From assembly GCA_033439795.1 (NCBI GenBank), contig JAUTDP010000006.1:3348001-3412000 (forward strand): 64,000 bases of DNA. The letters run 5' to 3'. Each line of letters starts with the position of its first letter. Within the stretch, counting starts at the first letter, position 1. This document shows, one piece after another, positions 56,944 through 64,000 of this stretch. The translations under genes and the position numbers were made by a program. This DNA is from Sordaria brevicollis (lineage: Eukaryota; Ascomycota; Sordariomycetes; Sordariales; Sordariaceae). The notes below the pieces were generated by a model. The model saw nothing but the letters and a program-made list of their open reading frames with translations, was not told where the DNA came from and ran no database searches.

Positions 56944-59900
56944 ATTGTCCGCGGTGGAATGTGCGGCTTTAGGTTGTGTAATGGCAAGGGATGTTGCGCC
57001 GCATTCGATAGACGAAGAAGGGGGGTGGAGGGGTTGTTGACTTGGGATTGACGGTTTGGATTTCGAAATGTTGGATGCAGTCGCGACTCTTTTGTTTGTC
57101 GCGTCCTGGAAGATGGCGCGACCGATGTTGATTGCTTGACAAGGATGTGAGAAACCGGTTGTTTCGAGCCTCAACTGCAAGTCATCATCCCGGACACGGC
57201 GAAGCAAATTGTCGGTCCAACCAGTCAGGTTTGGGGAATGTGTTTACGAGGGGTGAATTGGAAGAAGCAGGGCCATCAACGGGCAAGCACACAATCGAGT
57301 TTCCGTAGCAACCACGATAAGATAAGGCGGGTTGGGCTGGGCATTCACCGGGGCTTGCAGTGCCTGCCGGTGCAACTCTGGCCTGCAAGTCATTTGGTTA
57401 CGTAGAGGTACGAGGTCTTGAATGTGGGGTAGAAAGGATTGAGTGCACAGACCACATCACTTCCTATCGCTTGCATTGACCCATCTCTTTCGCATCTGTC
57501 TGTCTTGTTCATTTTGAGATCCCAACCAGCGCCAACCGCAACCGGAAGGAGAATAAGAAGCAGCAAAAGAAGAGGCCAGAACAACAACATCACAAAAACG
57601 ATGAAAGCATTGATCGATGGACGAACTGCTCTGAATCCACTTCATTACAGAATATCAAATCGAACCCCCCACCTCAACTTCACTTTGTCCAATCGACTGA
57701 CACAACCGGCATCGATCACGGCGGGCAACGAACAGGGAACAACGTCACGGTGGAGACTGGACGATGGCAAAAGACTGGGTCCCCGGCTGCAAAAAGCCTG
57801 CAGCTAGCCAGCTAGACGTGTGCCAGTCTGCCAGAGCAGCAGAAGTGCAGAACGATATCAGAAGCGAAGCAGACGAAGCCAGCAAAGATCATCAGCCAGC
57901 GACGACGTCTTTGGGTTGCGTTTATCAAAAGAGCTTGCGACACTGGACTTGTGGATGATGACATTCGCAGTTCCAAGGACGGCCGGCCTAGCCAGGTTGT
58001 GAAAGGGAAGTGCTGGTCGGTTGAGCATGGCATCATCCCCGATCTCAAGTGTTCTTTTGGATGCCGGGCCGTCAAGGTATGTACTATGTGCATCTTCATG
58101 AGGATGTTGGTCGGAGGTGATGCCCGGATTGCAGCAGCTCTTGTAGTTTCCTGTCCCAAGGCCATGGGATTCGAGACATCGTTTTCGACTGTGAAAAGAG
58201 CTTCAATAAAGTGAAAGGGCGATGCCAGACACATGGAGTTCGTCGTCGTGGAACACCCGGCCCCCCCTCCGTCGTCTAGACCCCGAAATGCAGTGAGTGG
58301 ACCAGAAAATCTGCGCTGGCGTCTCATGCATGCACTTCCGGCTCTCCCAGAGTCCCTGGGCCTCTCTCTGCCGTGGCCCGTGGCCCGTACGACGGGACAG
58401 GCGCGTCTCCCACTTTCCTTTGCCGTACCTAGCGCTGTAGCCGAAGGGAAGGGGGGGCACCTGAAAATTTCCCAGCGGATTTCGAGTCATGACAACAAGA
58501 AACGGTTGTAACAATCCTTTCCATGCTAGAAAGTTTCGACAGATGGAGCCAGCCTCGGCCTGTCTGTTTGATATGTAGATGGCGTGGCCTTGAGCGTTGA
58601 TATCTGATGCCGGCGTCCGTCATGGTAGAGACGAGAGGACATCTTTTGAAGAGTGAAGAAACATCAAAGTGAATCACAGTGAAAAAGTGTACAATTAACA
58701 CCAATCAACGACCAGAAGGGTGAGATTCTTTTCCCCCCATTTCCACAACTTGAGCAACAACGGGAACGCCATGGTATTGGCTGAAATAGACCGTGGGGAG
58801 GACAAGGACAAAGTCGGAGCTTGGATGACTCTTTCGGTGTGCTCTGTGTGCGAAGAACCGACCAAAAACAGGTGTTCAATGATAGGCCATCCGCTTGCGA
58901 TATCTGGAAGCCGGAACAGCGGCCGAACTTCGAAGCGAAGAGAAAGAAAAAAAAAGCTTTTTCGCAACTTCCAAAAGCTTGGAAGCTTCTTTTTTTCGCC
59001 TCGATGGTCACGGAGTACTCCGAAACCCCTTCTGCCCCTCCATCAAAATCCTTCATTCGAACTGTAAAAAGAGAGACGCCAGCTGGCAGCCGCCGAATCA
59101 CGAAACAGACGCAGGCAGGCATCCTCGACGACAAACGGATGATGAGGGGCAGAATAGAAAGTTTTCTTTTTTGAACTCCCATGTTCAGCTATGATTTGCA
59201 TCTTTCACCATGCGACGACATGATTGCATTTTCCAGATCGTCACTCAATTCGATCATAACGTGCTCTTGACTTGTTATGCTCGCACCGTAAGTGAAAAGC
59301 GTAGCAGCGACAGTGACAGTGACAGTGGCAGGAGTGATGATGGTAGCGAAAGGAGGAACATGAAATTCAGGTCTTGGATGCGGGGAACCTGGGCTTTGTG
59401 GCTTCAAAGGTTGTGTCGCAATTGGCGGATCGCGGAGCCTCAAATTCCTTTTCTAAGTTCTAACAGCTCCCCTGCCCAGAATACTAGGTAGCGCTGGTCG
59501 GCTGCGCGGCGACAGTATTGTCGTTTGTTGTCTCGGGAAGGGACGGTCCCCTTTTTTTTTTCTGTGAACAAGAGGAAAGGTGTCACAAGTGGAAGTCTAA
59601 AGACAGCGAGTGACATTCCAGACTGCTCGTTGAAGCTGGACCTCTTTCCAGTTTTGCAGATGCAGTGGTCAGAGATTCGCATGTGCTCTTGCCCTCCCCT
59701 TAGTTCCCCCTTCCATTCCTGTCATCCCGTCCCTCCTTCCCAGAGTCCCAGTTGTTCTTCCCGTCCCGAGACTTTGCAGCCTGGCAGCCATCCAATCCAA
59801 AAGAGCGGTGACCCGGGATTAATCCTTCAAATCTGACTTCAAAGATAACAGCTCAAGATATCAAAACAGCAAAACATTAACACGTGCAGTCTCTCCCATC

Positions 59901-60051
59901 TCCCATTTGCACCGGAAATCCAAATCAGTCAAGAGGTGAAGTCGGAAAGAGGAGATGAGGCCAACGTGAACGTGGGGTCTGCTTGCTCGTCACCTCCCGT
60001 GAAATTTTAGCTTGTTCCACTTGATGCACCTGTCTTATTCCTGATACGGAC
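56944..60051. other. Intergenic region, 3.1 kb, no gene supported
   Basis: It holds the kinesin promoter and leader at the left. The kinesin frame stays open upstream of its ATG to 57,207 without another ATG. Several overlapping open frames at 57.4-59.8 kb occur on both strands, show no recognisable motif, and are best read as chance. Small A/G-rich runs and a GACAGT short repeat (near 59,310-59,335) are present. A non-coding RNA cannot be excluded. Confidence 0.45.
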
Positions 60052-60053
60052 TA

Positions 60054-60084
60054 CCGTAGAAACTCGCGAAACAGGCAATTGGTC
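60054..60084 (+). repeat. Left terminal inverted repeat of C1
   Basis: CCGTAGAAACTCGCGAAA and the following 13 bases pair with 63,255-63,285. The first 13 bases are shared with the C2 ends. Confidence 0.9.
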
Positions 60085-60349
60085 TAAACTTATAGTGGTT
60101 TAGCGTAGAATAGATGTGGTCTGAGTCGTGGTCACTGTATAGCTGCACATATGCCCGCTGTACTCCGGCATTTTAGTAGTATTATATAATATAAAATCTC
60201 AGCATTTTTAGGAGCCTATATTCTCCCTATCTTTTATTTTATTTCCTTGCCCTTATATTACTATCGAGAGATTTTATCGCCGCCGTTTTAGTATTATTAT
60301 TATTAGTATTATAAAATTTCGAAATTAACCGCGGTAGTTTATTATTAAT

Positions 60350-62330
60350 TTAGATAGTATTATTCCTATCCTACCCTCTAATATTAAACGCGTTAAAAAC
60401 CATCGTAGCCCCGCCGTTAAATCGTATAATAATCGTATAATTCGATTAAAATTACTTAAAAAGGTTAAATATACGTACTTTAATAAAAAGAAACTTTAAA
60501 TTAATTTAGCGTACTTTATATAATTTTAATAGAGGATTTGTTAATAGAAATTACGATAGGTTATAATTTATTTTATTTAAACGCAGGTTAATATCGATAA
60601 TAATTGCGAACGTAGTTACCGATAGCGAATTAGTACTTCGAATAATAATTAAAATAGATAATACGACGTATTTTATTAAAAGGTATTAAATACGTATAAA
60701 ATCCTTAATAGGATTATTATTAATTAATAATGCAATAGCGATAAATTATTATTAAAGCCCGTTTATAAAAGTATAGCGATATAATTAATAATAGAAGAAA
60801 AATTATAATAAGAGTTCTAAAATATTCGTTTTATTAGTAAAAAGGTTATTAAAATAATTTAATTTCGTAACCGTTCGATTAAATTCTTCGTTGAAATTTA
60901 TTTAGAAATTTAATATATATTTAAATTTTTATACAGTTAGTTTAAAAATTTTAAACGATATTATATTATTTTAAAAAGAAGGGTAATTTATTAAATTTAA
61001 AAGCTCCCTATAGAATTATATAAGAAAATTAATAATTTTCTTCGGTAAATATATTATTCTAACGGTTATTATTTTATATTATAATCGGCTAATTTATTTT
61101 TTTATTAGATTTATTAAGCGCGTTAATTAACCGACTATGCTAAGTATACGTATTCGATACCTACTATTTTATATCCTTAATTTCGATGAAATTTCTATAC
61201 TGTATAAATATTTCGATAATTATATTTACAACGTTAAAGGTAATCGTATTATTACTATTAAAACCGACCGTAATAATTAGGGTAAATAGCAATATTTATT
61301 AATTCTATATCCTTTTATTAATAGGGTTTAGCGTATTTTATTAATTATTATCTTTAAAGGGGAAGGTAAGATTATTATAGATAAAGGTTATTTTTATACG
61401 CTTAATATTATAGTTTATTTTAATAAGGAGGGGTATTAAAATAAAAAACTCTTTATAAAATAATTAAAGGAGGAGTTTATACTAATTTTAAAGGAGTTGC
61501 TATACAACGTATTATTAATTATAGATGCGTACCTATCCTATATTTCTACTTTAATTAAAGAAAAAATCTAGTAAATAAATCGAAATTTTCGAAACCCCGA
61601 TAATAATAATAATAATAATAATAATAATATAGAGGAAGAAGATTAAAACCTCTTTAATAAATTCGTAATAGCGTTTATCCTTAGTAGTTTTACGAATTTG
61701 CTCTAATATTTAGATATTTATATTAATAAGGGATTTAAATAAATAATAAAGGATAAAATTTAGCGATTTTAAATACAATAGGAGAGAAATTACTTTAACC
61801 AAGTTATTATAGTATTTAATAAAAGGGTATAAATAAAAAAGAGAATAATTTTAATAAATTATTATAGTAATTAATAATATATAAATTACGTAAGTAATTT
61901 ATAATTGCTTTTAGCGTTTATAAATAGAAAAAAAAGATTTTATTATTAAATTTTTTAAAAATAACAATATTTCGATTCTTCCCGACGGTTTAAAAAACGA
62001 TTTTATTCGTATTAAAAATATCCTTACTAATATTTTAATCTAGGATAATTAATAGTAAATAATTAATACTAAAGTTAACGAGCTTAGCGATTTTAAAGCT
62101 ATTTTTAAAGATAAAGATAATATTAATTTTATTTTTTATTTAGAAGGAGAGGACTTTATTAGGGAGAGGGAGAGAAAGCGTATAGTAGTAGAGGAAGCGA
62201 TTATAGCGCGATATAGTTACTTTATAAAAACCCAATTAATAGAAAAGCTTTTAGAAGGAGGTTTTATAAAGAGGGAATTAAAAAGGCTTAAGAAAATAGA
62301 ATTAATAGTTAAATTAAGGGTATACGAATT
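60350..62330 (+). pseudogene. Transposase relic of C1
   Basis: The best-preserved part, 61.17-61.56 kb, reads with few stops. It gives an LNFDE block that fits the first catalytic Asp, a KGNR..TI..TDR segment, an ILPIIIFKGEG-like segment typical of DDE_1 transposases, and an IIDAYLSY block that fits the second Asp region. Later segments at 61.93-62.1 kb match C2 42.33-42.55 kb. The N-terminal DNA-binding part is too decayed to name. The (AAT)n microsatellite near 61,602-61,627 is internal. Confidence 0.68.
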
Positions 62331-62368
<38 letters not shown>

Positions 62369-62389
62369 TAACCGTTTAATTATAAATAA

Positions 62390-62880
62390 TTAAAACTCTT
62401 TATTATTCTTATTAAAATCTTTACTTTTAATAGAAGTAAATTTAATACCTTTAGTATTATTACCCTTACCTTATTTAGTAAATTTAACGCTATTGGTTTC
62501 CTCCCCTTTTTCCTCCCCCTTTTCGTCGTCTTAGTAATGAAAGGTAATAATAAAACCTTCCTACTAAAACCTTATAATTTTTAAACGGTCGTCCTACTTC
62601 TTTTAGTATTTACTAAAGTTTGTAATATAATAATAAACTTTAATATTAAATTTAATAAAGTTTTCGATAGTTTTATAACTTCGTTTACGAATTTATTTAT
62701 AATAGGTATACTTTTCGAAATCTATTAGGCTTAGTCCCTCCTTTACGTTGGGGGATAACGGTATTCGAGGGACGACGAAGTAGTTACGACCTTCTTTAAA
62801 TTAGCCCGAATTATAAAAATTATTTATAATATTTAGAAATTATTAATATTACTTTTATTTATTTTAGATATTTTATTTCC
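62390..62880 (-). pseudogene. Second reading frame of transposon C1, facing the transposase
   Basis: On the minus strand, ending with a stop at 62,390-62,392. It has the same block order as 24,990-25,493: DFEKYTYYK, TIENFIKF, an aromatic/Lys block, then a Lys/Glu/Gly-rich tail. Just beyond its 3' end both copies have an (AAT)n/(ATT)n microsatellite (62,331-62,368 here). Function unknown. Confidence 0.5.
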
Positions 62881-63254
62881 TTTATTTATTTATAGATAAT
62901 AAAGATATGCTTAATAAGGATTTTGGGCTTCTTGAAGTATAGAACTATAGTGTTGTATTATATTGTAATTAGGGTGGAGAGATAGGGAAAAAAAAAGATA
63001 GGGATAAATTTTGAATAGTTATATTATAATTAGGGTAATTGCTTGAAAGAGGAAGAAAAATTGTACTAGTCCCCTTAGTAAAATAGAATAGATCCCCCCG
63101 AGTATAATATAGTAGAAACGGTTTAGATCGGTTAGCTCCGATTAGAAATAATGCCCCCCGCCTTAACGTATATATATTTATTTGTATAGAACGCGGGCTG
63201 AGCCAGGCAGTAACCTACCTCTATATGCCAGACTTCAGCAAACTAGGACCACCG

Positions 63255-63285
63255 GACCTATTGCCTATTTCGCGAGTTTCTACGG
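63255..63285 (-). repeat. Right terminal inverted repeat of C1
   Basis: Ends CGCGAGTTTCTACGG directly before TA at 63,286; pairs with 60,054-60,084. Confidence 0.9.
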
Positions 63286-63287
63286 TA

Positions 63288-63881
63288 GTCTCTTTTCCCA
63301 TTCTGCCATCTCGTCTCGACCAGCTGCCAAATCGCCAATTGGCATCAACATTGGCGTGCAGTGGTCCAGCCAACCGGGCCGCGACAAGTGCCAGCTCGAG
63401 GGAGAAAAAGGTACGTATCCTATTCAAGGTGCGGAACGCACGACATGAGTCCACTGAAGCTGCCCCACGATCTGGAGCTGGTGGAACCAAAGGTGTCAAT
63501 TGAGCCAATCAGCGTCCATCAAAGGAGGGACGAAACCAATCAGTACCGTTCGTTACCTGTCGTTACAGCAGTTACAGCAGTCTCGCTGGATCTTTGGGAA
63601 GTGAAAAGGTTGCGAGAATGGGGGAGGTGCAACCTGAGAGAATGGGAAGCAAAAAAAAAAGTTTCCCTTGCGCTTTTGCTGGCTGACGACGGTTGGACTG
63701 TCAGCCAGCTCCCCTCCATTCTCTCGCCTCCTCTTTTTTTGTTCCCTTTTTTTTCCTCTTTCCACATCCCAACCACAACCACCACAACCACCAATCCCTA
63801 ACCCAAGCAAAAAAGACAACGAAGTCGCCCTCACAACCCCACCCAGCATACATTTACTAGCTTCAGTCGAGATTTTTCAAG
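63288..63881 (+). promoter_or_regulatory. Probable promoter and leader of a gene at the right edge
   Basis: Normal-composition DNA ending in long pyrimidine tracts (63,715-63,770) and a CAACCAC-rich stretch, typical of the core promoter and leader of fungal genes. It leads to an ATG at 63,882 with a purine at -3. No TATA box is clear. Confidence 0.4.
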
Positions 63882-64000
63882 ATGCCTTCGGCCGTCGTTG
63901 AGCTCTAAGCGCCCACTGCGGGTGCCCCCCAAAACAGCACTCGCAGTCCAGCAGCCTCAACGAGAGAGTCCAGATCTCCCCACTATCCCTGCCCTCCCCA
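63882..64000 (+). pseudogene. Start of an unidentified gene with an early in-frame stop, or a short upstream frame
   Basis: ATG 63,882 opens MPSAVVEL and then meets TAA at 63,906-63,908. The same frame stays open after the stop to the window edge with a Pro/Ser/Thr/Ala-rich sequence. TAA could be a mutated CAA. The other reading is that this is an 8-codon upstream frame in a leader. The window ends too soon to decide. Confidence 0.35.

Larger units (their letters stand above)
60054..63285 (+). mobile_element. TA-targeting DDE transposon C1, complete but RIP-degraded
   Basis: A 3,232-bp element with 31-bp terminal inverted repeats (60,054-60,084 and 63,255-63,285, two mismatches) starting CCGTAGAAACTCGCGAAA. 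It is flanked by TA at 60,052-60,053 and 63,286-63,287. The transposase reads on the plus strand; a second frame at the right end reads on the minus strand. Nothing is inserted in it, so it gives the uninterrupted map for family C. TA target choice and a DDE_1-like region suggest the Tc1/mariner superfamily, pogo/Fot1 side, though it is longer than most Fot1-type elements. Confidence 0.87.

Noticed and set aside
57439..59836. Several 90-170 codon frames upstream of the kinesin gene
   Set aside because: They overlap one another on both strands, lack motifs, and their starts are often not ATG.
1..64000. tRNA, 5S rRNA or CRISPR array
   Set aside because: No cloverleaf-compatible GTTCGA-type arm with matching acceptor, no 5S-like block and no spacer-repeat array was found by eye; CRISPR is not expected in a fungus.

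Overview
The window looks like nuclear DNA of a filamentous ascomycete, most likely a Sordariomycete of the Neurospora/Sordaria/Podospora type. The genes carry short introns (47-59 bases) with GTRNGT-like donors and CTAAC/CTGAC-type branch sites. Long AT-rich blocks almost lack CpA/TpG and are full of TpA, which is the mark of repeat-induced point mutation (RIP). About 35 of the 64 kb is RIP-damaged transposon sequence; the rest is gene-bearing DNA of normal composition.

Layout. (1) 1-11.76 kb: the 3' part of a chromodomain-type Ty3/gypsy element (family A, copy A1), lying against or inside a degenerate Ty1/copia element whose 3' LTR ends about 350 bases before the first gene. (2) 11.9-24.5 kb: a gene island with two convergent GH128-type glucanase genes and three tandem minus-strand BAHD / trichothecene-acetyltransferase-like genes, plus a 163-bp tandem repeat upstream of the first BAHD gene. 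(3) 24.58-44.88 kb: one nested transposon stack. A TA-targeting DDE transposon (C2) contains a gypsy element (B, target duplication tctaa), which contains a second full-length family A element (A2, target duplication aatat). A 443-bp foldback element sits at a B LTR junction, and a hairpin-rich 0.6-kb insert (D) sits in C2. (4) 44.9-60.0 kb: a CYP505-type self-sufficient fatty-acid hydroxylase whose C-terminal end is broken by two apparent frameshifts, two small single-pass membrane proteins, and a kinesin-6-like motor. (5) 60.05-63.29 kb: a second copy of the DNA transposon (C1), with clean terminal inverted repeats. (6) The end of the window holds the 5' region of an unidentified gene with an apparent early stop.

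Two transposon families show structure beyond a standard map. Family A carries an extra reading frame antisense to gag-pol, between pol and the 3' LTR, visible in both copies. Family C carries a second frame facing the transposase, also in both copies. I regard these accessory frames, and the fully resolved nesting order, as the most interesting content. The cellular genes do not form an obvious single pathway; the BAHD trio could be an accessory-metabolism remnant, but no synthase or regulator is present.
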